A stretch of 64,000 nt of DNA from Pelagimonas phthalicica (GTDB taxonomy: Bacteria; Pseudomonadota; Alphaproteobacteria; Rhodobacterales; Rhodobacteraceae): the NCBI RefSeq assembly GCF_004364805.1, contig NZ_SOAP01000002.1, positions 868,001-932,000 of the forward strand. The letters are read 5' to 3'. The translations under genes were made by a program, and so were the position numbers. Below are positions 52,498-60,397 of the stretch, in pieces. The notes below the pieces were generated by a model, which saw only the letters and a program-made list of their open reading frames with translations, made no database searches and was not told the DNA's origin. Numbering within the stretch: the stretch's first letter is position 1; every line of letters begins with the position of its first letter.

Positions 52498-53436
52498 TCA
52501 GGGCTTGGGGCGCGGGTCAAGGCTGGTCTTTTGAAACGTCACCAAAAGCGCGGCACCGGTGATGGCACAAACCCCAAGCAGGCCAAGTGGGCCGGGCCAT
52601 TGGGAAAAAATCAGAATGTCAAAGCCCAAGGCCCAGACCAGCCCGGTAAAGTCAAACGGAGCCAATGCGCTGACCGGGGCGCGGGCAATGGCCTCATTGG
52701 CGGTGATATGCCCTGCTCCGCCCGCCAGCCCAGCAAGGCACAGCCACCCCAATGCCTCAGCGCTGAGAGATACCCAGCCAAACGGCCATGTCAGCAACCC
52801 GGCAGCCGCCGATAGCAGGGCAAAGTAAAAGGCAATGGAAGAGCTGTTTTCGCTTTCGGTCATGCGTTTCGTATGCACCCGGACAAAGGCCATTGTCCCC
52901 GCATAGGTCAGCCCGGCCATGATCCCGATCAAGCTGCCCTGCCCGCCAAGATCCAGCGCCTCCCAAAGCAGGGCAATCACCCCAGCAAAGCCCAGCCCCA
53001 CGGCGGCAATGACCGGCCCGGTCAGGCGCTCGCCCAAGAGAAAGGCCGCCAAAGGCAGGGTCAAAACCGGGGCGAGATAGGCAAGCCCCTGCGCATTGGC
53101 CACCGGTAGATAGGCCAAAGACAGAAAGCTCATGACCATCGAAAACACGCCAAAACCGCTGCGGGTCACATGCAGCATTGGCCGCTTGGTGCATAAGCCC
53201 CTTGGAAACTGGCCGAGCCAGATCAGATAGAAACAAATCGGCAGCAAAGCCAGGGCCGAGCGCCAGAACATGATCTGTCCGACCGGAACGGTTTTGGCAG
53301 CCCCATGGACAGCAGCGGACATCACCACCATCAACAAAGCCGCCAACAGACGCAGGCCCACAGCCTGCAGAAAACGCTTATCCAGGTCAAATTTCAATGC
53401 GATGCCACCCAAATTGTTAGCGCTAACTATTTTCAT
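52498..53436 (-). CDS. EamA/DMT-family transporter
   Basis: 312 residues from ATG 53436; an internal TTG a few codons later is an alternative. Ten hydrophobic segments are arranged as two EamA repeats, from LRLLAALLMVVMSAAVHG to the last PLGLLGVCAITGAALLVTF. The first repeat's VARSGFGVFSMVMSFLSLAYLPVANAQGLAYLAP-like region fits the RhtA/EamA exporters (segment from about 98 onward). The substrate is unknown. It converges with nothing and is followed by 169 bp before the cysS start. Confidence 0.9.
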   Translation of the reverse strand: MKIVSANNLGGIALKFDLDKRFLQAVGLRLLAALLMVVMSAAVHGAAKTVPVGQIMFWRSALALLPICFYLIWLGQFPRGLCTKRPMLHVTRSGFGVFSMVMSFLSLAYLPVANAQGLAYLAPVLTLPLAAFLLGERLTGPVIAAVGLGFAGVIALLWEALDLGGQGSLIGIMAGLTYAGTMAFVRVHTKRMTESENSSSIAFYFALLSAAAGLLTWPFGWVSLSAEALGWLCLAGLAGGAGHITANEAIARAPVSALAPFDFTGLVWALGFDILIFSQWPGPLGLLGVCAITGAALLVTFQKTSLDPRPKP

Positions 53437-53472
53437 TGAGTGACATGGCAAGGCGTCAAACGCAAGCCGGGA

Positions 53473-53853
53473 TTAGGCGTAACTGACCATTTCATATTCG
53501 ATCCCGTCGGGACCATCGAAATAGAACCGCCGACCGGGTTCATAATCGCCGTGGTTATGCGGGACATAGCCCAAGGCGGCGACTTTCTCTTCAACCGCAT
53601 CAAGGTCTTTGACCACAATCCCGATATGGTTCATCGCCCCTTCCAGCGCATAGCGTTGTGCCCGTCCAGCGAGATCGCCCTTGGGGGCATATAGCGCCAG
53701 ATATGTCTCATCGCCGCCGACATGCACTGTGTAACCGTCATCCTTGGCCGCGCCTTCCCAGCGCGTCTTCCATCCCAGCAAGGTTTCAAGAAATTGCGCG
53801 GTGGCCTTTGGGTCAGGCACGGTGAAATTCACATGTTCCAGTTTGGCTTGCAT
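53473..53853 (-). CDS. VOC/glyoxalase-family protein, probable SoxR target
   Basis: 126 residues. Opens MQAKLEHVNFTVPDPKATAQFLETLLGWK, has MNHIGIVVKDLDAVEEKVAALG and closes RRFYFDGPDGIEYEMVSY, which gives the VOC metal-ligand pattern H...H...E (His8, His in MNHIG, Glu in IEYE). It may be a lactoylglutathione lyase or another VOC enzyme. The SoxR-type box between it and soxR lies between a TTGACC and TACCTT with the long 19-bp spacer used by MerR-family activators, so it is probably SoxR-induced. Confidence 0.92.
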   Translation of the reverse strand: MQAKLEHVNFTVPDPKATAQFLETLLGWKTRWEGAAKDDGYTVHVGGDETYLALYAPKGDLAGRAQRYALEGAMNHIGIVVKDLDAVEEKVAALGYVPHNHGDYEPGRRFYFDGPDGIEYEMVSYA

Positions 53854-53888
53854 TGCTGCCTCCTTTTCAAACTGGCCTCAAGGTAATT

Positions 53889-53906
53889 CTTCAAGTAAAC
53901 TTGAGG
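53889..53906. promoter_or_regulatory. SoxR box
   Basis: CTTCAAGTAAACTTGAGG, an 18-bp near-palindrome close to the known SoxR box CCTCAAGTTAACTTGAGG (two mismatches). It lies in the soxR/VOC intergenic gap and, read toward the VOC gene, within the 19-bp spacer of TTGACC and TACCTT. Confidence 0.88.
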
Positions 53907-53938
53907 TCAAGAAGTAAGAAATGTTTTAGGTCAATAAG

Positions 53939-54397
53939 ATGCGCGCAAGAGATTTGACAATTGGGCAAGTGGCCGACCGGACTGGCCTTGCTGCATCAGC
54001 CATTCGCCACTACGAATCCGAAGGGTTGGTACACCCTTATCGAAATGCCTCGGGGCAAAGGCGGTTTTTGCGGTCGGACATTCGCCGCCTGTCCTTTATC
54101 CTGATTGCCCAGCAGTTGGGTTTCACCCTGACCGAGATCCGCGAGCAACTGGCCCCCCTGCCCGCAAATAAAGGCCCGACCAAATCCGATTGGAGCCGTA
54201 TGTCGCGCAGGTTCGGCAAGGTTTTGGACGAACGCATCGCAATGATGAACCGGCTGCGTGACCGGTTGGATGGCTGCATCGGCTGCGGCTGCTTGTCTCT
54301 GGAAAACTGCGAACTCTACAATAATGAGGACCGTCTGGCCAAACGCGGCACTGGGCCCCGTTATGTGATAGACGAAGCAGTGGACGATACCGAATAG
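53939..54397 (+). CDS. soxR: SoxR redox-sensing MerR regulator
   Basis: 152 residues. MerR DNA-binding helix-turn-helix (LTIGQVADRTGLAASAIRHYESEGLV), then the dimerisation helix and the [2Fe-2S] site CIGCGCLSLENC (Cys113, 116, 118, 124; the same spacing as E. coli SoxR). SoxR responds to redox-cycling compounds, and outside enterics it acts directly on small regulons instead of on soxS. The box 33 bp upstream and the divergent VOC gene fit this. Confidence 0.96.
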   Translation: MRARDLTIGQVADRTGLAASAIRHYESEGLVHPYRNASGQRRFLRSDIRRLSFILIAQQLGFTLTEIREQLAPLPANKGPTKSDWSRMSRRFGKVLDERIAMMNRLRDRLDGCIGCGCLSLENCELYNNEDRLAKRGTGPRYVIDEAVDDTE

Positions 54398-54415
54398 ACA
54401 TGACACTCTGCCGAC

Positions 54416-54760
54416 ATGACACGTGATTTGGTAAACGACATTTGCAAGGCGCTGCCGGGCGCGGAATGGTCCGACCCTTGGGGTGGCGGCCACGATGCCT
54501 GGAAGGTTGGCGGCAAGATGTTCGCCTGTATCGGGGTCAGCAATGATGGCGTATCGGTCAAGACCCCGTCGATTGAGGATGCCCAGCTTTTGATCGAAAT
54601 GGGCCGCGCGACCAAAGCCCCCTATTTCCATCGCAGCTGGGTGCGCATCGATTGGGGCGCTTTGGACGAGGCCGAGCTGCGCGACCGGATTGAAACCTCG
54701 TACCAACTGGTCTTTTCGGGCCTGACCAAGAAGCTGCAGAAAGAGATTTCCGGCGCATGA
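54416..54760 (+). CDS. MmcQ/YjbR-family protein
   Basis: 114 residues. Landmarks are VNDICKALPGAEWSDPWGGGHDAWKVGGKMFACIG and SWVRIDWGALDEAELRDRIETSYQLV, which are the YjbR/MmcQ signature. The family has a CyaY-like fold and is called DNA-binding, but the function is not settled. It sits 18 bp after soxR and overlaps the next hydrolase gene by ATGA, so the three may form a small operon. Confidence 0.93.
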   Translation: MTRDLVNDICKALPGAEWSDPWGGGHDAWKVGGKMFACIGVSNDGVSVKTPSIEDAQLLIEMGRATKAPYFHRSWVRIDWGALDEAELRDRIETSYQLVFSGLTKKLQKEISGA

Positions 54761-55443
54761 CACCGCTTTACCTGCATGGGCTTCCTGGCTCGGCGGCAGA
54801 ACTGGCTCTTGGCCTCCCCAATTTGCCCGTTTTGGACCGCGCAGCCCCCAGCTTTGCGCAACTGGCAAATGCTTTACCAGCTGGCCCTTTGCATCTGATC
54901 GGCTTTTCCCTTGGGGCAGCCTGCGCTTTACGGTTGGCCGCTTTGGCTCCGAACAAGATCGGTAAGCTGACCTTAATCTCACCCGCTGCCCCTTTGGAAC
55001 TGGGCGAATTCCTTCCGAAAATGGCCGGGGCTCCGGTTTTTCGCGCGGCGCGATCTCATGCACAACTGTCGGTGCTGACCGCCGTGCAATCCACCCTGGT
55101 TCGGTTTTCACCCGCCCGCATGACTCGAATGCTGGCCAAAGGTGTCTCCGAGGACGAAGCGCAACTGATCACCTCAAAACCAGTTCAAACCGCGGTGCAA
55201 GAGGGTCTGACCACGCATAAGGCCACTTACCTCAGAGAAATCTCAGCCTATGTGCAGCCTTGGGCGCAGCACTTGGGTCATGTCACCTGTCCAGTGGCAT
55301 TGAATCACGGCAAGGCTGATACTTGGGCCCCAATAGAAATGTCCGAGGCTCTGGCCGCGAGGTTGCAAAACGCAACCCTTCACGCCCTTCCCGACCTTGG
55401 GCATTACGGCGCGTTGCAAGCAACTCTTCGCAACATCCAATAG
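54757..55443 (+). CDS. Alpha/beta hydrolase, small lipase/esterase-like
   Basis: 228 residues. Early LYLHGLPGSAAELALGL (oxyanion HG motif), nucleophile elbow LIGFSLGAACAL, acid in LNHGKADTWAP and His in DLGHYGALQ. A middle cap region (about 85-150) is helical. Overlaps the YjbR gene by four bases (ATGA). Substrate unknown. Confidence 0.9.
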   Translation: MTPLYLHGLPGSAAELALGLPNLPVLDRAAPSFAQLANALPAGPLHLIGFSLGAACALRLAALAPNKIGKLTLISPAAPLELGEFLPKMAGAPVFRAARSHAQLSVLTAVQSTLVRFSPARMTRMLAKGVSEDEAQLITSKPVQTAVQEGLTTHKATYLREISAYVQPWAQHLGHVTCPVALNHGKADTWAPIEMSEALAARLQNATLHALPDLGHYGALQATLRNIQ

Positions 55444-55490
55444 CCTGGATCACCATCTCGCGACACACAGCCCGAAAAGGGAACCGCCCC

Positions 55491-55534
55491 CAAATTCCAT
55501 CCATGGAATTTGCAAATTCCGTTGACGGAATTTG
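55491..55534. repeat. Repeat family 2 (double hairpin), copy 1
   Basis: Two adjacent stems, AAATTCCAT/ATGGAATTT and AAATTCCGT/ACGGAATTT, with 2-base loops (CC and TG). It lies 12 bp after the stop codon of mltG (minus). Copy 2 at 58209-58252 has the same stems with loops CA and CA. Confidence 0.88.
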
Positions 55535-55546
55535 TCAGCGCTTGCC

Positions 55547-56701
55547 TTACTGGTTTGCCCGTTCCAACGCGCGGTAGGCCGCCACGTTGCGATTGTGTTC
55601 ATCCAACGTCACCGCAAAATTGTGACCGTCACGCGGGTCCAAAGTCTTGGCCACGAAGAAGATGAAATCCGTGCTTTCCGGGTTCAAAGCCGCCTCAATG
55701 CTGGCCCGGCCCGGATTGGCAATCGGGGTCGGTGGCAAGGCTGGAATGACATAGGTGTTAAAAGGCGTCGCTTTGCGCAGTTCCGATTGGCGCAAGCCGC
55801 GCCCAAGGGTCCCCTCGCCTTTGGTGATACCATAGATCACAGTCGGGTCGGTTTGCAGACGCATGCCCTTGTCCAGACGATTGACAAACACACTGGCAAC
55901 CAAACCGCGTTCACCATCGCCTCCGGTTTCCTTTTCCACGATCGAGGCCATGATCAGCGCCTCTTCTGGCGTGGCATAGGGCAAGCCGTCGGCTCGGTTT
56001 TCCCAGGCACGGGCCAGGATCAGTTCCTGCGCCTCTTTCATGCGTGTCAGAACACTTTCGCGGCTGTCACCGGGGACAAATTCATAGCTGTCCGGGGCCA
56101 AGGCCCCCTCGGCGGGCTGTTCGGCCTCGCCTTCAAGGATATCAATGGATTTCAGCGCGTTAGTAATCTGCCAGCTTGTGACCCCCTCGGCCAAAGCAAT
56201 GCGATAGCGGGTGTCCGAGCGGTTCAGAACCGCTTTATAAACCTCCGGTGCCTCGCCTTCGGCCGGGTTAAAACTGGCCTTTTCCTCATAGCGGCCGCTC
56301 GCCGGATTGATCTCGCGCACTTGCACGCTGGCGCGCGTTACACCGATCCGAAATACCACTTCGGTCCCACAGGTCGATGCGCCACCCCGCGTGATCACAT
56401 CGGTGATTTCAGACATGGACGCCCCAGGCGCAACGAGATAGCTGCCTGCCTTCAACGCTTGGGATTTATTGGTGTAATCAGCGCCGAGCCGAAAGATCGA
56501 GCCATTTGAAACCGCGCCTTGGGCTTCCAATGTCTTGGAGACCTTGAACATGGTGGTGCCGCGCGGAACCTCAACGCAGATGGCCTGCGTCAAAGGCCCC
56601 TTGTCCACATATTCATTCTGCGCCCAGAGCATCACCCCGGCCAAAACAAAGACCGCGACGACCAGAAAGGTCAACGCGTTGGACGCGAGGCTCCGCCACA
56701 T
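55547..56701 (-). CDS. mltG: Endolytic murein transglycosylase MltG
   Basis: 384 residues. One N-terminal membrane anchor (LTFLVVAVFVLAGVMLWAQ), a LysM-like part (VEVPRGTTMFKVSKTLEAQGAVSN), and the YceG catalytic domain with IMASIVEKETGGDGERGLVASVF (catalytic Glu) and LQTDPTVIYGITKG, FNTYVIPALPPTPIANPG. It cleaves nascent peptidoglycan and ends glycan strands. It starts 6 bp after fabF. The pairing of fabF and mltG is common in alphaproteobacteria. Confidence 0.96.
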   Translation of the reverse strand: MWRSLASNALTFLVVAVFVLAGVMLWAQNEYVDKGPLTQAICVEVPRGTTMFKVSKTLEAQGAVSNGSIFRLGADYTNKSQALKAGSYLVAPGASMSEITDVITRGGASTCGTEVVFRIGVTRASVQVREINPASGRYEEKASFNPAEGEAPEVYKAVLNRSDTRYRIALAEGVTSWQITNALKSIDILEGEAEQPAEGALAPDSYEFVPGDSRESVLTRMKEAQELILARAWENRADGLPYATPEEALIMASIVEKETGGDGERGLVASVFVNRLDKGMRLQTDPTVIYGITKGEGTLGRGLRQSELRKATPFNTYVIPALPPTPIANPGRASIEAALNPESTDFIFFVAKTLDPRDGHNFAVTLDEHNRNVAAYRALERANQ

Positions 56702-56707
56702 CTGAGC

Positions 56708-57970
56708 TTACTCCACCTTACCGAAAATCACGCTGGCATTGGTGCCGCCAAAGCCAAAGCTGTTGGACAGCGCATAGGTGATCTCGCGCTCATGCTTGGC
56801 TTTCGCGGCCAGGTTCAGCGGGGTGTCCACCGCCGGATTGTCCAGGTTCAGCGTCGGAGGCGCAACCTGATCCCGGATCGCCAGGATCGAGAAGATCGCC
56901 TCAATCGCGCCCGCAGCGCCCAAGAGGTGCCCCGTGGCCGATTTGGTCGAGGACATGGTGGCTGTCGCCGCAGCATCCCCCAGCAAACGCTCAACCGCGC
57001 CCAGCTCAATAGTGTCCGCCATGGTCGAGGTGCCATGCGCGTTGATGTAATCAATCGCGCCCGCCTCGATCCCCGCATCCTTCAGCGCCGCGCGCATGGA
57101 GCGTTCACCACCCTCGCCATCCTCAGATGGCGCTGTGATGTGATAGGCATCACCGGACAAGCCATAGCCGCAAACCTCAGCGTAAATCTTGGCCCCGCGC
57201 GCCTTGGCATGCTCATATTCTTCCAGAACGACAACGCCCGCGCCCTCACCCATAACAAACCCATCACGGTCTGCATCATAGGGGCGGCTTGCGGATTTGG
57301 GATCATCCGCGCGCTTGGTGCTCAGCGCTTTACAGGCGTTAAAGCCCGCAATGCCGATCTCGCAAATCGCGGCCTCGGCCCCACCGGCAACCATGACATC
57401 CGCATCACCATATTTGATCAAACGAGCCGCATCGCCAATCGCATGCGCGCCGGTTGAACAGGCGGTCACAACTGCATGGTTCGGCCCTTTGAAACCGAAC
57501 TTGATCGAGACATTGCCCGAAATCAGGTTGATCAGCGCGCCGGGAATAAAGAAGGGGGACACGCGACGTGGTCCACGCTCTTTGATCATCACGGCAGTCT
57601 CGGCAATCGAATTCAACCCGCCAATGCCTGAGCCGATCATCACGCCAGTGCGCTCGCGCGCCTCTTTGTCTTCCGGTTCCCAACCGGAATCCTTCACCGC
57701 CTGAATCGCAGCCGCCATACCGAACAGGATGAATTCGTCGATCTTACGCTGCTCTTTCTTGTCGAGCCAATCGTTGGGGTTAAACGTCCCATCGCTGCCA
57801 TCGCCATAAGGCACTTCGCAGGCGTAATTTGTTGCCAGATGGTTGGCATCAAATTTGCTGATCGTACCAGCGCCCGATTGCCCGTCCAACAAACGAGACC
57901 AGGTCTCCTCGACTCCGCAAGCCAATGGGGTAACCAGTCCTAGACCGGTAACAACGACACGACGCGCCAT
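56708..57970 (-). CDS. fabF: 3-oxoacyl-ACP synthase II
   Basis: 420 residues. The condensing enzyme of fatty-acid elongation. The active-site Cys is in VVTACSTGAHAIGDA, and the two catalytic His in NAHGTSTMADTIE and SATGHLLGAAG. AAAGGG precedes the ATG. acpP and the other fab genes are not beside it; the upstream gap instead holds two repeats. Confidence 0.97.
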   Translation of the reverse strand: MARRVVVTGLGLVTPLACGVEETWSRLLDGQSGAGTISKFDANHLATNYACEVPYGDGSDGTFNPNDWLDKKEQRKIDEFILFGMAAAIQAVKDSGWEPEDKEARERTGVMIGSGIGGLNSIAETAVMIKERGPRRVSPFFIPGALINLISGNVSIKFGFKGPNHAVVTACSTGAHAIGDAARLIKYGDADVMVAGGAEAAICEIGIAGFNACKALSTKRADDPKSASRPYDADRDGFVMGEGAGVVVLEEYEHAKARGAKIYAEVCGYGLSGDAYHITAPSEDGEGGERSMRAALKDAGIEAGAIDYINAHGTSTMADTIELGAVERLLGDAAATATMSSTKSATGHLLGAAGAIEAIFSILAIRDQVAPPTLNLDNPAVDTPLNLAAKAKHEREITYALSNSFGFGGTNASVIFGKVE

Positions 57971-58104
57971 GGGTTTGCCCTTTCCTCAATCTCTCTTGAC
58001 CCGCTCTTACCCTGTCTGCCCGCCAAGGGGCAAGGGTTCGCAGAATATCACGGCAAAGCTTTGCCTTTTCAAAGCGCGCCCTCTTGGGAAAAGTGACCCT
58101 TTGT

Positions 58105-58167
58105 GTTTCTTCTTGGCCCCAAATATCCCGGGGAGTCCCGAGCTCGCTCGGGACGGGGCAGCGCCCC
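58105..58167 (+). repeat. Dispersed repeat family 1, copy D
   Basis: GTTTCTTCTTGGCCCC, AAATATCCCGGGGAGTC, stem CCCGAGC/GCTCGGG, GACGGGGCAGCGCCCC. It lies in the 290-bp gap between the glycosyltransferase gene and fabF, about 135 bp before the fabF start. Confidence 0.88.
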
Positions 58168-58208
58168 TCAACAGGTGTTTCCAGCGCTCTGCTCACAGCA
58201 ACCACCCC

Positions 58209-58252
58209 CAAATTCCATCAATGGAATTTGCAAATTCCGTCAACGGAATTTG
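58209..58252. repeat. Repeat family 2 (double hairpin), copy 2
   Basis: Stems AAATTCCAT/ATGGAATTT and AAATTCCGT/ACGGAATTT, loops CA and CA. It ends 8 bp from the stop of the glycosyltransferase-like gene (minus), the same placement as copy 1 after mltG. A CC-rich flank (AACCNCCCC) precedes both copies. Confidence 0.88.
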
Positions 58253-58260
58253 GGCGCGCC

Positions 58261-59061
58261 TCAGGCCCAGTCTTCGCCCAAATCCGCGCGAGCCCGATCA
58301 ATCCAGTGATCCTTGAGCCAAGCACAAGGTTTGGATCGGCGAATGAACGAGTCCGTATAACCTTCAACCGCCTGCGGCATCTTGGGACGACCGTGGAAGC
58401 ACACCACTTTCGCCGCCTCTGGCAGCTCCGGCCCGCGCAGATAGTTCATTGGAAACGGGTTACAGTCATACTTGAACGATACCACCCAATCCCCTGGGAT
58501 ATATGTGAAAACACCATTATCCATCGCCTTATGCGAGGTATAGCGCTGCTCACTGCCACGCGCCTTTTCCACCTCGGCATAAGGGTTGGCTGCCAGATCG
58601 TTATACAAAAACGCATGCGCCTCGGGATCAAAACGAAACACCGATCCATGCCCGGTTGGCCGCCCTTTTCGGGCCTCGGTCCAGTCATGGCGCATCGCGA
58701 TTGTCCCCGGGGCGAGATCGTGGATGTCGTCCAGCGATCCGGTGATCACCACATCCAGATCAAAGCCCAGTACCGGCCCTTTCAGATCCGGTACCAAACC
58801 GGGTTTGAACAGGGACACTTTGCGCATCGCCCCCTGGCGATTGGCCACCGCCAAAGCTGCGTTCATCGGCTCAAGAAACGGTTCAACCGGCAGATCGATC
58901 ACCTCGATATCCGGGTGCAAGCCTTCGCTCACCTCGGTCATGCAAATGAACCGAACCGGGCGCGACATGTTGCGCCGCACCCCGGAATAGAGCCGATTGA
59001 CATATTCCGGACCAAACAGCGTGCCCCATTTGATGCACATGATATTGACGGGTTGTGTCAT
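58261..59061 (-). CDS. Glycosyltransferase-like protein
   Basis: 266 residues from ATG 59061 (MTQPVNIMCIKWGTLFGPEYV). The N-terminal KWGTLFGPEYVNRLYSGVRRNMS and the D-x-D in GFDLDVVITGSL fit GT-A-type glycosyltransferases, possibly nucleotide-diphospho-sugar transferases. Later DNGVFTYIPGDWVVSFKYD is also characteristic. The sugar and acceptor are unknown; cell-envelope or extracellular polysaccharide is a guess. No other polysaccharide gene is adjacent. Confidence 0.8.
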   Translation of the reverse strand: MTQPVNIMCIKWGTLFGPEYVNRLYSGVRRNMSRPVRFICMTEVSEGLHPDIEVIDLPVEPFLEPMNAALAVANRQGAMRKVSLFKPGLVPDLKGPVLGFDLDVVITGSLDDIHDLAPGTIAMRHDWTEARKGRPTGHGSVFRFDPEAHAFLYNDLAANPYAEVEKARGSEQRYTSHKAMDNGVFTYIPGDWVVSFKYDCNPFPMNYLRGPELPEAAKVVCFHGRPKMPQAVEGYTDSFIRRSKPCAWLKDHWIDRARADLGEDWA

Positions 59062-59300
59062 CCCTGCCCTCGCACTGAAGTGTTGCCCCGCCATAACAAT
59101 GCGCGCCGCGAAAGGCCAGAACCCCTTGCCGCCGCCAGCGCAGCGCGCTACCCACAACCCAACGAAACCCGATGATCGGAGGAATTATGGAGATTGTATC
59201 CACCCTCCGGGCTGCACATCACTGATCGTGCAACCCGAGCAAGCCTTGCCACCTGCCCATCCGGCCGGGGGTTCACGCATGCCTTATCAGGGTTAAACCA

Positions 59301-60332
59301 TTGACTAATCATACACTTGCCGACCTCGGATGGTCGGATCATTTTGCCCGCCAAATCGATGAAACCATGGTGGATCTCACCCCTGCGCGCATCCATGAGG
59401 TGCAGCGCGATCTTTTGCTGGTGCTGACCGAGACCGGCCCCAGCACGGTTATTCCGGTGGAAAGCGCCGGTGAATATGCCGTGGGCGATTGGGTGCTCAG
59501 CGACGGTGTCAAAGCCGTGCATCGGCTCGACCCGATTTCGAATCTCACCCGCAAGGCGGCGGGCCATGTATCTTATCAACAGCGCATCGCCGCCAATATC
59601 GACACAATCGCCATCGTCACCAGCTGCAATGCGGATTTCAACATCCCGAGGCTTGAACGCTACTTGGCCATGGTCAGCAGCGCCGGAGCCATGCCTTTGG
59701 TTTTGTTGACCAAAGCCGACCGCTGCGAAGATCCGCGCGATTATCAACGTCAGGCAGAACGGATCTCGCCCTTGGTGACAGCCATCGCCTTGAACGCCAA
59801 GAACCCAGAGGATGTGGCGCAGCTCATTCCCTGGTGCAAATCAGGGCAAACACTTGCGCTGATCGGTTCCTCTGGCGTGGGCAAAACCACCTTGCGCAAC
59901 TCGCTGACCGGCGGGGAAGCTGAAACGCAGGCCATTCGCGAGGATGATGCCCGCGGTCGTCACACCACGACTCACCGCTCGCTGGTGCCCACGCCGTATG
60001 GCGGCTGGTTGATCGACACGCCGGGCATGCGCGAATTGCAACTGGCCGGGCAAGAGGACGGCATCAGCGCGGTTTTCGAGGATATCGAGCAGCTCGCCAC
60101 GCAGTGCAAGTTCAACGATTGCGCCCATCAGGGCGAGCCTGGCTGCGCCGTTCAGGCGGCAATCGAGGCAGGAGAGCTGGACGCGGATCGTCTGGAACGC
60201 TGGCGCAAACTCAAGCGCGAGGATGAGATCAATTCCGAGAGCATCGCGCGCCAACGCGCTCGAAACAAGGCCTTTTCCAAGATGGTAAACAAAACTGTCC
60301 GAGGGTCAGCCAAACGCAAAGGCCGGCGCTAA
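59301..60332 (+). CDS. rsgA: RsgA ribosome-assembly GTPase
   Basis: 343 residues from a TTG at 59301 (AGGG 9 bases upstream). It has an OB fold, then a circularly permuted GTPase: G4 LLTKAD (about 135-140), the P-loop GSSGVGKTTLRN (about 189-200), G3 IDTPGMREL and the C-terminal zinc site CKFNDCAHQGEPGC. The protein checks late 30S subunits. The upstream 239-bp gap has no gene. Confidence 0.97.
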   Translation: MTNHTLADLGWSDHFARQIDETMVDLTPARIHEVQRDLLLVLTETGPSTVIPVESAGEYAVGDWVLSDGVKAVHRLDPISNLTRKAAGHVSYQQRIAANIDTIAIVTSCNADFNIPRLERYLAMVSSAGAMPLVLLTKADRCEDPRDYQRQAERISPLVTAIALNAKNPEDVAQLIPWCKSGQTLALIGSSGVGKTTLRNSLTGGEAETQAIREDDARGRHTTTHRSLVPTPYGGWLIDTPGMRELQLAGQEDGISAVFEDIEQLATQCKFNDCAHQGEPGCAVQAAIEAGELDADRLERWRKLKREDEINSESIARQRARNKAFSKMVNKTVRGSAKRKGRR

Positions 60333-60347
60333 GGCAAGCCAGAGCCT

Positions 60348-60368
60348 GCCTGCCCCAACCGGGCAGGC
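60348..60368. terminator. Hairpin between convergent rsgA and M20 genes
   Basis: Stem GCCTGCCC (60348-60355) and GGGCAGGC (60361-60368) with a 5-base loop; CGGCGCTGGCCCG-TTTT follows about 13 bases later. Likely a weak bidirectional terminator. Confidence 0.65.
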
Positions 60369-60397
60369 CGGCGCTGGCCCGTTTTGTGATTTCGGTT

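Noticed and set aside
55491-55534. CRISPR-like repeat units
   Set aside because: Only two hairpins per copy, no spacers and no cas genes; copies are tied to gene ends.
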